DNA of 64,000 bases from Prosthecodimorpha hirschii. GTDB lineage: Bacteria > Pseudomonadota > Alphaproteobacteria > Rhizobiales > Ancalomicrobiaceae. Below the pieces are notes generated by a model, which did no database searches, was not told the origin of the DNA, and saw only the letters and a program-made list of their open reading frames with translations. The position numbers were made by a program, and so were the translations under genes. The stretch is taken from positions 5,306,857 to 5,370,856 of the forward strand of contig NZ_LJYW01000001.1 in assembly GCF_001305515.1 (NCBI RefSeq). The letters are read 5' to 3'. This document shows, piece by piece, positions 51,113-60,320 of the stretch (position 1 is the first letter of the stretch; each line of letters begins with the position of its first letter).

Positions 51113-52564
51113 ATGACCACAGACTCCCCCCTCCGGATCGACCATTGGATCGGCAACGCGCCGGTCGCCTCCGCGGCGCGCGACGAGGTGCGCGATCCCG
51201 GCCGCCTCGCCGACATGGTCGGCCTGGTCGCCCGGGGCGGGGCGTATGAGGTCGATCTCGCCGTCCGGACCGCGGCCGAGGCCTTCAGGACCTGGCGCGA
51301 GACTCCGGTCGAGACCCGCGCCGCGCTGCTCCGCCAGGCCGCGGATCTGCTGGAGGCCGAGGCGCCCGCGGTGGTCGGCATCATGGCGCGCGAGAGCGGC
51401 ATGCTGGTCGCCACCAACACCGCCGAGATCGGCATGGCGGCCAATATCGTGCGCGACAATGCCGAGGCCGGTGCCGCCTTCCTGGCGCCCGAGGCCTACG
51501 AGGATGCGGAGAGCTGGGTCGGCGTCGAGAAGCGTCCGATCGGCGTGATCGCCGCCATCGTGCCCTGGAATGCGCCGATCATCCTGGCCATGCGCAAGGT
51601 CTCGCCGGCGCTGATCTGCGGCAACACGGTCGTGGTCAAGCCGGCCCCGACCGCGCCGATCGGCCTCTCGCTCCTCCTGGAGAAGATGGCCGCGCTGTTC
51701 CCGCCGGGCGTGATCAACGTCGTCCATGGCGGCGCCGAGGTCGGCCGGGCGCTCGCCACCCATCCGCTCGTCGGCAAGGTCTCGTTCACGGGCGGCGGCA
51801 CGGTCGCGCGCGCGATCATGAAGGATGCGGCCGAGGGGCTGAAGGGCGTGCAGTTCGAGCTCGGCGGCAACGATCCGGCGATCATCCTGGAGGATGCCGA
51901 TCTCGATCTCGCCATCCCGCGCATCGTCGGCGGCGCCTTCCGCCGCTCCGGCCAGTTCTGCTTCGCGGTCAAGCGGGTCTATGCCCCGTCTTCGCTCTAT
52001 GACGAGGTCGTCGCGCGCATCCGCGCCGAGGTCGACAAGTTCCGCGTCGGCCATCCGCTGGAACCGGGCGTCACCTTCGGGCCGATCAACAATGCCGGCC
52101 AGTACCGCGCCCTGCAGGGGCTCCTGGCGCGCACCCGGGCGAGCGGGGCGACGGTCGAGGAGCTGGGCAGCTGGGTCTCCGAGAAGTCCGAGGCCGACGG
52201 CTACTACATGCGCCCGGTGCTGGTCTCGGATATCGATCCGGAAGCCGAACTGGTCCAGGTCGAGCAGTTCGGGCCGCTCCTGCCGGTCGTGCGCTATGAC
52301 GATCTCGATGCCGTCATCGACAGCATCAATGCCGGCGAACTCGGCCTCGGCTCGTCGATCTGGACGCGCGACACCGACCGCGCCGTCGCGGTCGCGCGCG
52401 AGCTCGAAACCGGCATGACCTTCGTCAACAATGCCGGCACGTCGCGGCTCGGCCAGAAGAACATCCCCTTCGGCGGGGTCAAGCAGAGCGGCATCGGGCG
52501 GGAAAGCTCGCCGATCGGCCTGCGCGAATATATCGACTACCACGCCATCAACTATCACCGCTGA
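51113..52564 (+). CDS. NAD(P)-dependent aldehyde dehydrogenase (first of a tandem pair)
   Basis: A 483-residue ALDH. Signature segments: PWNAPIILAMRKVSPAL and the cofactor lysine in VVKPAPTAP, GGGTVARAIM, general base in FELGGNDPAI and nucleophile C in RRSGQFCFAVKR (about residue 283). Oxidises an aldehyde to the acid. Closely similar to the next gene throughout (WNAPI, INVVHGGAEVG, ELGGND and SGQFCF blocks shared), so the two arose by duplication and may act on successive or alternative aldehydes. Confidence 0.95.
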   Translation: MTTDSPLRIDHWIGNAPVASAARDEVRDPGRLADMVGLVARGGAYEVDLAVRTAAEAFRTWRETPVETRAALLRQAADLLEAEAPAVVGIMARESGMLVATNTAEIGMAANIVRDNAEAGAAFLAPEAYEDAESWVGVEKRPIGVIAAIVPWNAPIILAMRKVSPALICGNTVVVKPAPTAPIGLSLLLEKMAALFPPGVINVVHGGAEVGRALATHPLVGKVSFTGGGTVARAIMKDAAEGLKGVQFELGGNDPAIILEDADLDLAIPRIVGGAFRRSGQFCFAVKRVYAPSSLYDEVVARIRAEVDKFRVGHPLEPGVTFGPINNAGQYRALQGLLARTRASGATVEELGSWVSEKSEADGYYMRPVLVSDIDPEAELVQVEQFGPLLPVVRYDDLDAVIDSINAGELGLGSSIWTRDTDRAVAVARELETGMTFVNNAGTSRLGQKNIPFGGVKQSGIGRESSPIGLREYIDYHAINYHR

Positions 52565-52572
52565 GGACCGCC

Positions 52573-54054
52573 ATGCTGGACATCGTCAAGGCCGGCAGCG
52601 CGCCGCTCACGATCGATAACTTCGTCGACGGCGCCTGGATCGGCGGGGAGACCCGCTTCGAGGTGCGCGATCCCGGTCGCACCGCCGACGTGGTGGCGCG
52701 GGTCGCCGCCGCCGATGCCGCGCTGGTCGACCGCGCCGTCGCGGCCGCCGCCGGGGCGCTGAAGAGCTGGTCGCGGGTGCCGGTCGCCGAGCGCGCCGCG
52801 CTTGTCCTGAAGGCCGCCGACCTGATCGAGGCCGAGGCCGAGAAGGGGCTCGACGGGCTCGCGGGCGTGGTCGTGCGCGAGACCGGCATGCTGCCGGCCG
52901 AGATCGTCCTGGAACTGCGCGGCGCCGCCTTCGCGGCGCGCGACAACGTCACCGCCGCCCAGGCCGCGCTGGAGCCGGTCGTGATCGAGGATGCCACCTC
53001 GATCGTGCGCATCGAGCGCCGCCCGATCGGCGTCGTCGCTGCGATCGTGCCCTGGAACGCGCCGATCGTGCTCCTGATCCGCAAGTTCGCCCCCGCGCTG
53101 GTCGCCGGCGACACGCTGGTCATCAAGACCCCGCCGACCGCCCCGGCCGGCATCGCGCTGCTGATGGCCGCGCTGGCGCCGCTGTTCCCGAAGGGCGTGA
53201 TCAACGTCGTGCATGGCGGGGCCGAGGTCGGCGCCGCGCTCGCCGCCCATCCCAAGGTGCGGCTGATCTCGTTCACGGGCGGCGGCGTCGCCGCGCGGGC
53301 GATCATGCGCACGGCCGCCGACACGCTGAAGAACGTCCAGTTCGAGCTCGGCGGCAACGATGCGGCGATCGTGCTCGACGACTTCGACCTCGACAAGGGC
53401 ATCCCGATGCTGGCGGCCGGCGCCTTCCACCGCTCCGGCCAGTTCTGCTTCGCGATCAAGCGGCTCTACGTGCCGGAGGCGATCTACGACGCCTTCTTCG
53501 AGCGGCTCGCCGCCCATCTCGACAAGGTCCGCATCGGCCATCCGCTCGACCCGCGTACGACCTTCGGGCCGATCAACAATCCCGGCCAGCTGGCCTTCCT
53601 GAACGGGCTGGTCGCCAAGACCCGCGCGGCCGGCGGCGACCTGGTCGAACTCGGCCAGCCGGTCGACCCGGCGACCTGGGCGGAGGGCAACTATATCCGC
53701 CCGACCCTGGTGCGCCGCCCGGGTCCCGATTTCGAGGTCGTCACCTGCGAGCAGTTCGGCCCGGTCCTGCCGGTGATCGCCTATGACAGCCTGGACGAAG
53801 TCGTGGCGCTCGCCAACGGCACCGAATACGGCCTCGGCTCGTCGATCTGGACGACGGATTTCGACCGCGGCCTCGCGCTCGCGCGGCGGCTGGAAGCGGG
53901 CATGACCTTCATCAACAAGAATGCCCAGTCTCGGCTCGGTCGGCGCCACATGCCCTTCGGCGGCATCAAGCAGAGCGGCATCGGCACCGAGAATGCCGAG
54001 GCCGGTCTCGCCGAATTCACCGAGATTCACGCCATCAACATCCACAAGGCCTGA
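52573..54054 (+). CDS. NAD(P)-dependent aldehyde dehydrogenase (second of a tandem pair)
   Basis: A 493-residue ALDH paralogous to its upstream neighbour, eight bases away. It has PWNAPIVLLIRKFAPAL, cofactor-binding VIKTPPTAP, FELGGNDAAI with the general base and the nucleophilic cysteine in HRSGQFCFAIKR. Both copies have every catalytic residue, so neither appears to be decaying. Confidence 0.95.
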   Translation: MLDIVKAGSAPLTIDNFVDGAWIGGETRFEVRDPGRTADVVARVAAADAALVDRAVAAAAGALKSWSRVPVAERAALVLKAADLIEAEAEKGLDGLAGVVVRETGMLPAEIVLELRGAAFAARDNVTAAQAALEPVVIEDATSIVRIERRPIGVVAAIVPWNAPIVLLIRKFAPALVAGDTLVIKTPPTAPAGIALLMAALAPLFPKGVINVVHGGAEVGAALAAHPKVRLISFTGGGVAARAIMRTAADTLKNVQFELGGNDAAIVLDDFDLDKGIPMLAAGAFHRSGQFCFAIKRLYVPEAIYDAFFERLAAHLDKVRIGHPLDPRTTFGPINNPGQLAFLNGLVAKTRAAGGDLVELGQPVDPATWAEGNYIRPTLVRRPGPDFEVVTCEQFGPVLPVIAYDSLDEVVALANGTEYGLGSSIWTTDFDRGLALARRLEAGMTFINKNAQSRLGRRHMPFGGIKQSGIGTENAEAGLAEFTEIHAINIHKA

Positions 54055-54058
54055 CCCC

Positions 54059-54829
54059 ATGGCTGTGCCCTCCGTTCCGACCGGCGCGATGCCGACGCTC
54101 CTCGCCGGCAAGCGCGCGCTCGTCACCGGCGGCGCCTCCGGCATCGGCCGGGCGATCGCGGCGCAGTTCCGGGCGAGCGGCGCGGAGGTGATTGTCGCCG
54201 ATATCGGGCTTGCCGAGAGCGACGCGCCTGCGGCGGTCGACGGGTCGGCGGGCTGGCAGTGCGATGTCGCCGACGAGGCGAGCGTCGCCCGGCTGGCCGC
54301 CAGGGTCGGCGGGCCGCTGCATATTCTGGTCAATTGCGCCGGCATTCCGCAGTCCTATACGGCGATCGACGCCATGGCGGTCGAGGCCTGGGACCGGATC
54401 ATGGCGGTCAACGTGCGCTCGCTGTTCCTGACCGCGAAGCACTGCCTGCCGGCGCTGAGGGCAGCCGGCGCGGCCTCGATCGTCAACATCTGTTCCAATG
54501 TCGGCGTCCGGCCGAAGCCGGGCCTGGCCGCCTATGCCGGCTCGAAGGCGGCGGCGATCGCGGTCACCCAGTCGCTCGCGCTGGAACTGGCCAAAGAGGG
54601 CATACGCGTCAACGCGGTCAATCCGGGCGCCACCGAGACGCCGATGCTGAGCGGCTTCACGCATGGCAGGCCGGTGGCGGAGGCGGCGCAGTCCTTCGCG
54701 GCGATGATCCCGATGGGCGAGATCGTCCGCCCCGAGGATGTCGCCGCCGCCGTGCTCTATCTCGCCTCCGACCTCGCCCGCATCGTCACCGGCACGACCA
54801 TCGAGGTCGACGGCGGCCGCTCGGTCTGA
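54059..54829 (+). CDS. Short-chain dehydrogenase/reductase
   Basis: A 256-residue classical SDR: cofactor motif TGGASGIG (about 23-30), NCAG, catalytic Ser in NICSNVG, YAGSK with Tyr and Lys, and the C-terminal EVDGG of the 3-oxoacyl-ACP-reductase-like group. It probably oxidises or reduces a hydroxyl/keto intermediate. Begins four bases after the ALDH stop and ends the operon. Confidence 0.93.
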   Translation: MAVPSVPTGAMPTLLAGKRALVTGGASGIGRAIAAQFRASGAEVIVADIGLAESDAPAAVDGSAGWQCDVADEASVARLAARVGGPLHILVNCAGIPQSYTAIDAMAVEAWDRIMAVNVRSLFLTAKHCLPALRAAGAASIVNICSNVGVRPKPGLAAYAGSKAAAIAVTQSLALELAKEGIRVNAVNPGATETPMLSGFTHGRPVAEAAQSFAAMIPMGEIVRPEDVAAAVLYLASDLARIVTGTTIEVDGGRSV

Positions 54830-54887
54830 GCCGGGCGGGGCGCCAGGAGCGCCAAGGGGCACCAAGGGCGCCCGTGCGGGGCCGCCT

Positions 54888-55583
54888 CTACCCCTTCGCC
54901 TGCCGCGCCGCGTAGTCGGCGACCGACATGGTCGGCAGGTCGAAATAGTCGCGCGTGCGGGCATAGCCGTGGCCGCCCATGCGGCCGATCGCGTCCATGC
55001 CGCGATGGTCGACATGCAGGCGGACCGGATCGACCGCATCGGCATGGATATGGACGTGCAGCACCTCGCCGAGGATGATCTCGCGCGACGAGCCGATGTC
55101 CAGGAAGCTGTGCAGCCGGCATTCGAGCGCCGCCGGCGCGGCCAGGATGCGCGGGCTCGGCACGCTGGTGCCCGGCGCGGTGGCGAGACCGGCTTCGGCC
55201 AGTTCGTCGATTTCCGGCGCGAAGGGCACGGCGCAGACATTCATCGCGTCCATGATCGCATCCGACACGATATGCACCGTGAAGGCGCCGGTATCGCGGA
55301 TGTTGCGGCCGGTATCCTTGGACGAGCCGTCCGAGCGGAACTCGACGCCGAGCGCCAGGATGGCCGGGTCGGCCGACAGGCAGTTGAAGAAGCTGAACGG
55401 CGCCGCATTGGCGCGGCCGGTGCGGTCGACGGTGGTGACCAGCGCGATCGGCCGCGGAATGACGGTGCCGATCAGGATCTTGTAGCGGTCGCGCGGCGTC
55501 AGCGCGGCGAAATCGAAGCCGATCGAGGGCGGGTCGGTCTCCGGCCGGGCAGGGGCGGCCGCAAGGGTGTCGGTCAGCGTCAT
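54888..55583 (-). CDS. Flavin reductase-like domain protein
   Basis: A 231-residue protein with the FMN-binding split-barrel flavin reductase fold (LIGTVIPRPIALVTTVDRTGRANAAPFSFFN at residues 38-68, TGAFTVHIVS). Proteins of this type supply FMNH2 to two-component monooxygenases or are flavoenzymes in their own right. It overlaps the stop of the FCD-type GntR gene (ATGA) and so belongs to that minus-strand operon, convergent with the SDR. No partner monooxygenase is in the window. Confidence 0.88.
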   Translation of the reverse strand: MTLTDTLAAAPARPETDPPSIGFDFAALTPRDRYKILIGTVIPRPIALVTTVDRTGRANAAPFSFFNCLSADPAILALGVEFRSDGSSKDTGRNIRDTGAFTVHIVSDAIMDAMNVCAVPFAPEIDELAEAGLATAPGTSVPSPRILAAPAALECRLHSFLDIGSSREIILGEVLHVHIHADAVDPVRLHVDHRGMDAIGRMGGHGYARTRDYFDLPTMSVADYAARQAKG

Positions 55584-56404
55584 CAGGTCCTCGCGCGCGA
55601 GCGGGCTTTGGGCGGCGTGCGGGCGGGACCGGGCTCCAGGCCCTCGGTCTCGGCATAGGCGGCGAGCACGTCGCGGATGTCGGGTTCGGCACGCGCCTTG
55701 ATGAGGGCGCGGCCCATGACGGCTTCCAGATGGTGGTCCATCAGATGCGTGGCGCGCGCGGCATCGCCGGAGGCCAGCGCGGCGATCAGCTCGCGATGCT
55801 CGTTGACGGCGCATTCGGAGGAATGCGGCCGGCCGTAGATCGCCAGGATCAGCGAGCAGCGCGAGGCGACCTCGTTGACGTAGCGTTCGAGCAGGGCATT
55901 GCCGGTCATCGCGGCCAGCAGAAGGTGGAATTCGCCGGCCAGCCGGATCGATTCCGGGCCGTTGCGGCCCTGCGCCCGATCCTCGGCCGCGACATGGGCC
56001 TCCAGGGTCTGCGCCTGCGCGCGCGTCAGCCGGCCGCACAGCTCCTCGACCACCAGCCGCTCCATCGCCCGGCGCACGGCGAAGACGTCGCGTGCCTCCT
56101 CAAGGCTCGGATAGGCGACGGTGGCGCCGCGATTGTGCCGCAGCTCGACCAGGCCCTCGGTCGCAAGCCGCGCCAGCGCCTCGCGCACCAGGGTGCGGCT
56201 GACGCCGAGCCGCTCGCCGATCGCGTCCTCGGGCAGCTTCGAGCCGGGCATCAGGGCCTGCTCGATGATCGCGCGGCGCAGCGCCCGGTAGACGAGCGCC
56301 GCCCGCGATCCGGCCTTGCCATCGGGCTCCGGGCTGGCCGGAGCCGATGTCGCCGGTTCTGTCTTGTTTTTCGGTTCGCGCACGGTGCGCTCCCACAATG
56401 GCAT
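55583..56404 (-). CDS. GntR-family transcriptional regulator, FadR/FCD subfamily
   Basis: A 273-residue regulator: disordered acidic/basic N-terminus, winged helix at about residues 38-100 (SKLPEDAIGERLGVSRTLVREALARLATEGLVEL) and an FCD effector domain with the histidine-rich metal site (FHLL, VNEHRELI, HLMDHHLEAV). FCD regulators usually respond to carboxylates. The ATG at 56404 is chosen; GTG 56383 has a better ribosome binding site, and an ATG at 56458 would run into the promoter. It divergently faces the ABC-transporter/amidohydrolase operon it probably controls. Confidence 0.9.
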   Translation of the reverse strand: MPLWERTVREPKNKTEPATSAPASPEPDGKAGSRAALVYRALRRAIIEQALMPGSKLPEDAIGERLGVSRTLVREALARLATEGLVELRHNRGATVAYPSLEEARDVFAVRRAMERLVVEELCGRLTRAQAQTLEAHVAAEDRAQGRNGPESIRLAGEFHLLLAAMTGNALLERYVNEVASRCSLILAIYGRPHSSECAVNEHRELIAALASGDAARATHLMDHHLEAVMGRALIKARAEPDIRDVLAAYAETEGLEPGPARTPPKARSRART

Positions 56405-56589
56405 TTCGCATACATATAGAACGTTCGATCGCATACCAAGTGAGGAAATTTTTGGCACCCCGGGCGATCGAAATCCAGCAGGAAATGCAGGCGCCTCGCA
56501 TCAAAATGCCGCGCCGCGCCGCGGCCCGGACAGCCATCCTGCCTCTATTTGTGGCGTCAAGCCTCTTGGCCGGCGGGCGACAATACTGC

Positions 56590-56604
56590 ATACCATATGG
56601 GTAT
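56590..56604 (+). promoter_or_regulatory. Candidate FCD-GntR operator ATACC-N5-GGTAT
   Basis: A perfect 5-bp inverted repeat (ATACC 56590-56594, GGTAT 56600-56604) around ATATG, in the 283-base divergent region, 84 bases before the transporter operon. A related GCATACC at 56431-56437 and GCATACA at 56408-56414 lie near the regulator's own start. ATAC/GTAT arms are typical of FCD-type GntR operators. Confidence 0.45.
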
Positions 56605-56687
56605 CGGATGGTCGACGAAATCGACCGCCCATGGTCGTGACGAAGCGCGCGGCAACGGAGCCGCGACGCGGGATCGGGGGAGAACCC

Positions 56688-58268
56688 ATGTCGATGAAGC
56701 GCAATCTCCTGGCGGCCGTGGCCGCGCTCTCCATGCTGGCCGGTGGCGTGGCCGAGGCCAAGACGCTGAAATGGGGTGCCGGCCGCGAGATCGCGTCGCT
56801 CGATCCCTACTCGTTCGGCGAGACCTTCACCCTCTCGGTTCTGAACCACGTCTATGAAGGCCTGGTCCGCTACACCGGCGATCTGAAGATCGAGCCGGCG
56901 CTGGCGGAAAGCTGGGAGACCGTGTCGCCGACCGTCTGGCGCTTCCACCTGCGCAAGGGCGTCAAGTTCCACAACGGCAATGCCTTCACGGCCGACGACG
57001 TGGTCGCCTCGCTGGAGCGCGTCACCCATCCGACCTCGCCGCTGAAGGGCAACCTGCCGGCCTACAAGTCGGCCACCAAGGTCGACGACTTCACCGTCGA
57101 CATCGAGGTCAACGGCCCCTATCCGCTGCTGCTCAACGACCTGACCAACATCTACATCCTCGACAAGGAGTGGATGGTCGCCAACGACGCGCTGCTGCCG
57201 ACCGACAGCGGCAAGGGCGTCGAGAACTACGCCACGCGCAACACCAACGGCACCGGCCCGTTCAAGATCGAATCCCGCCGCGCCGATGCGCAGACGGTGT
57301 TCGTGGTCAACAAGGACTGGTGGGACAAGCCGGTCCACAATATCGACCGGATCGAGTTCACGCCGATCACCTCGTCGGCGACCCGCGTCGCCGCGATGCT
57401 GTCGGGCGAGATCGACTTCACCAATCTGGCGCCGCTGCAGGATCTGCCGCGGCTGACCGCCTCGCCGGACGTGAAGGTGCTGCAGTCGAACGAGCTGCGC
57501 ACCGTCTACATGGTCTTCAACATGAAGGACAAGCTTGTCGAGAGCGACGTGACCGACAAGAATCCCTTCAAGGACAAGCGCGTCCGCCAGGCGCTCTACC
57601 AGGCGATTGATGCCGATGCGGTGCAGAAGCGCGTCATGCGCGGCCTGTCGCGGACGACCGGCTCGCTGGTCGCCCCCGCCATCCCGGGCTATGTGCCGGA
57701 GCTCGACAAGCGCCCGCCCTTCGATCTCGACGGCGCCAAGAAGCTCCTCGCCGAAGCCGGTTATCCGAACGGCTTCTCGTTCCTGATGAACTGCAACAAC
57801 GACAGCCTCGTCAACGAGGAGGAGCTCTGCCAGGCGGTCGCCTCGATGTGGTCGCGCGCCGGGCTGAAGCCGAACCTGTCGATCGCGCCGCGTGCCCAGC
57901 AGACGCCGAAGCGCGTCAAGGGCGAATTCGACGTGATCACCTTCGGCTGGGCGACCGAGCCGATGATCGACACCTATTCGCTGCTGGTGCAGGTGCTGCA
58001 TTCCAAGAGCGGGTCGGCGGGCGTGTTCAACTGGGCCGGCTGGGGCGATCCGCGCATCGACGAACTGACCGACAAGGGCGGCGTCGAGCTCGATCCGAAG
58101 AAGCGCATCCCGATGATGACCGAGGCGCTCAAGATCGCCAAGGACGAGATCATGTTCATCCCGATGCACCAGCAGCCGATGGCCTGGGCTATCCGGTCCG
58201 GCTCCGTCGACGTGATGGTGCAGAGCCCCGACAACAAGCCGCGCCTCTGGCTCGCCAAGGTGAAGTGA
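56688..58268 (+). CDS. Peptide/nickel-type ABC transporter substrate-binding protein (SBP family 5)
   Basis: A 526-residue periplasmic protein with a signal peptide (cleavage about residue 24, AEA-K) and the SBP_bac_5 pattern (GREIASLDPYSFGETFTLSVLNHVYEGLVR; LAESWETVSPTVWRFHLRKGVKFHNG; NGTGPFKIES; VRQALYQAID). Family members bind peptides, nickel complexes or other multi-atom ligands. Here two amidohydrolases in the operon point to a nitrogenous cyclic compound. GGGGGAGA lies 6-9 bases before the ATG. Confidence 0.93.
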   Translation: MSMKRNLLAAVAALSMLAGGVAEAKTLKWGAGREIASLDPYSFGETFTLSVLNHVYEGLVRYTGDLKIEPALAESWETVSPTVWRFHLRKGVKFHNGNAFTADDVVASLERVTHPTSPLKGNLPAYKSATKVDDFTVDIEVNGPYPLLLNDLTNIYILDKEWMVANDALLPTDSGKGVENYATRNTNGTGPFKIESRRADAQTVFVVNKDWWDKPVHNIDRIEFTPITSSATRVAAMLSGEIDFTNLAPLQDLPRLTASPDVKVLQSNELRTVYMVFNMKDKLVESDVTDKNPFKDKRVRQALYQAIDADAVQKRVMRGLSRTTGSLVAPAIPGYVPELDKRPPFDLDGAKKLLAEAGYPNGFSFLMNCNNDSLVNEEELCQAVASMWSRAGLKPNLSIAPRAQQTPKRVKGEFDVITFGWATEPMIDTYSLLVQVLHSKSGSAGVFNWAGWGDPRIDELTDKGGVELDPKKRIPMMTEALKIAKDEIMFIPMHQQPMAWAIRSGSVDVMVQSPDNKPRLWLAKVK

Positions 58269-58355
58269 CGATGACGGCGGCGGCGCGGATCGCAGAACGC
58301 GCCGCCGCCGATCGGTCCCGCCCGTCGGTCCGGATGTGCTGAACGGAGATTGTCG

Positions 58356-59345
58356 ATGCTCGCCTTTCTGGTGAAGCGCCTGGCCGAGGCGGTCGGGGTG
58401 ATGCTCGCCGTCGCCCTGATCGCCTTCACGATCTTCCGCTTCGTCGGCGATCCGGTCGAACTGATGCTGAACGAGCAGGCCAGCCAGCAGCAGCGCGACG
58501 AACTGCGCGAGCGGCTCGGCCTCAACCGCTCGGTCCCCGAGCAGTATTTCGCCTTCGTCGCCAATGCGGCGCGCGGCGATTTCGGCATCTCCTACCGCAA
58601 TCAGCAGGATGTCTTCCCGCTGATCGCAGAGCGTTTTCCCGCGACCTTCGAACTGGTCATCGTGGCCACCGTCCTGTCGCTCCTGATCGGGCTGCCGCTC
58701 GGCGTCTATACGGCGGTGCATAGGAAATCTTTCCTGGCGCAGACGCTGCAGTTCCTGTCCGTGCTCGGCGTCTCGCTGCCGAGCTTCGCGGTCGGCATCC
58801 TGCTGATCCTGGTCTTCTCGGTGACGCTCGGCTGGCTGCCGGCCTTCGGGCGCGGCGAGGTGGTCAAGTTCGGCTGGTGGTCGACCGGGCTTCTGACCAA
58901 GTCCGGCCTGACCGCGCTGGTCCTGCCGGCCGTCACGCTCTCCTTCTTCCAGATCACGCTGGTGATGCGGCTGGTGCGCGCGGAGATGCTGGAGGTGATG
59001 CGGGCCGACTTCATCCGCTTCGCCCGCGCCCGCGGCCTGTCCGAGCCGGCCGTCCAGTTCCGTCACGCGCTGCGCAACTGCCTGATGCCGGTGATTACCG
59101 TCACCGGCCTGCAGATCGGCAACCTGATCGCCTTCGCGCTGGTCACCGAGACCGTGTTCCAGTGGCCCGGCATGGGGCTCCTGTTCGTGCAGGCGGTCAG
59201 CTTCGTCGATATCCCGGTCATGGCCGGCTACCTGATGGTGGTCTCGGCGGTGTTCGTGGCCGTCAACACGCTGGTCGACATGACCTATGCGCTGGTCGAC
59301 CCGCGCCTTCGCGTCGACACCGTGGGAGGCGGACATGGCCGCTGA
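58356..59345 (+). CDS. Peptide/nickel-type ABC transporter permease DppB-like
   Basis: A 329-residue inner-membrane permease. The N-terminal LAFLVKRLAEAVGVMLAVALIAFTIFRFVGDPV is the DppB family signature, and the cytoplasmic coupling segment is MRLVRAEMLEVMRADFIRFARARGLSE. ATG 58356 has CGGAG 7 bases upstream; a TTG two codons earlier is possible. Its stop lies inside the next gene (11-base overlap). Confidence 0.94.
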   Translation: MLAFLVKRLAEAVGVMLAVALIAFTIFRFVGDPVELMLNEQASQQQRDELRERLGLNRSVPEQYFAFVANAARGDFGISYRNQQDVFPLIAERFPATFELVIVATVLSLLIGLPLGVYTAVHRKSFLAQTLQFLSVLGVSLPSFAVGILLILVFSVTLGWLPAFGRGEVVKFGWWSTGLLTKSGLTALVLPAVTLSFFQITLVMRLVRAEMLEVMRADFIRFARARGLSEPAVQFRHALRNCLMPVITVTGLQIGNLIAFALVTETVFQWPGMGLLFVQAVSFVDIPVMAGYLMVVSAVFVAVNTLVDMTYALVDPRLRVDTVGGGHGR

Positions 59346-60279
59346 TGCGACGACCCCGCCGGCCCGCCCGCATGCGCTGCGGCGGTTTCTCGACAGCGAT
59401 CTCGGCTGGAGCTTCCGCAGGTCGCCGACCGCGGTCCTTGGCGCGCTGCTGCTCGCCATCCTGGTGATCAGCGCCTTCGCGGCGCCGCTGTTCGCCCCCC
59501 AGGACCCCTACGACCTGTCGCAGCTCTTCGTCGACAAGGCGGAACTGCCGCCGGTCTGGGTCCAGGGCGGCGAATGGCCGTTCATTCTCGGCACCGACCC
59601 GCAGGGCCGCGACATGCTGTCGGCGATCCTCTACGGCACGCGCGTCTCGCTCGCCATCGGGCTGGCCAGCGTCGCCGCCGCCATGGCGATCGGCGTCTCG
59701 ATCGGCCTCGTCGCCGGCTTCTTCGGCGGGCGCACCGACATGCTCCTGATGCGCTTCGCCGACACGGTTCTGAGCATCCCGACGCTGCTGGTCGCCATCC
59801 TGGTCAGCGCCATCTTCCGCGGCCTGCTGCCGGCGGGCATCCGCGACAATTTCTCGGCCGTGATCCTGATCGGCGCGATCGCGCTGACCGGCTGGGTGCA
59901 ATATGCCCGCACGGTGCGTGCCTCGACCATGGTCGAGCGGCGGCGCGAATATGTGCTCGCCGCGCGCATCATCGGCGTCAGCGCCGCGCGCATCATGCGC
60001 CGGCACATCCTGCCCAACACGCTGACCCCGGTGCTGGTCGCCGCGACGCTCAATCTCGGCCTCGCCATCCTGTCGGAGGCGACGCTGTCCTTCCTGGGCG
60101 TCGGCATGCCGGTGACGCGGCCCTCGCTCGGCACGCTGATCCGCATCGGCAACCAGTATCTCTTCTCCGGCTCCTGGTGGGTGGTCGTCTTTCCCGCCCT
60201 GCAGCTCGGCCTGATCGTGCTCGCCGTCAACCTGATCGGCGACTGGCTGCGCGACGCGCTGAACCCGAAGCTCCGCTGA
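59335..60279 (+). CDS. Peptide/nickel-type ABC transporter permease DppC-like
   Basis: A 314-residue permease with DppC signatures: LFAPQDPYDLSQ after the first helix, FILGTDPQGRDMLSAILYGTRVSL, and coupling segment EYVLAARIIGVSAARIMRRHILPN. GGGAGG lies 4-9 bases before the ATG, which overlaps the end of the DppB-like gene. Forms the membrane channel with it. Confidence 0.94.
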   Translation: MAADATTPPARPHALRRFLDSDLGWSFRRSPTAVLGALLLAILVISAFAAPLFAPQDPYDLSQLFVDKAELPPVWVQGGEWPFILGTDPQGRDMLSAILYGTRVSLAIGLASVAAAMAIGVSIGLVAGFFGGRTDMLLMRFADTVLSIPTLLVAILVSAIFRGLLPAGIRDNFSAVILIGAIALTGWVQYARTVRASTMVERRREYVLAARIIGVSAARIMRRHILPNTLTPVLVAATLNLGLAILSEATLSFLGVGMPVTRPSLGTLIRIGNQYLFSGSWWVVVFPALQLGLIVLAVNLIGDWLRDALNPKLR

Positions 60280-60320
60280 ACCCCGTCCCGACCCCACGCG
60301 CCCCTGCCGAGGACCGCCCG

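Noticed and set aside
56100-59459. A 1119-codon minus-strand frame over the transporter genes
   Set aside because: Antisense shadow of SBP and permease genes with clear family motifs on the plus strand.
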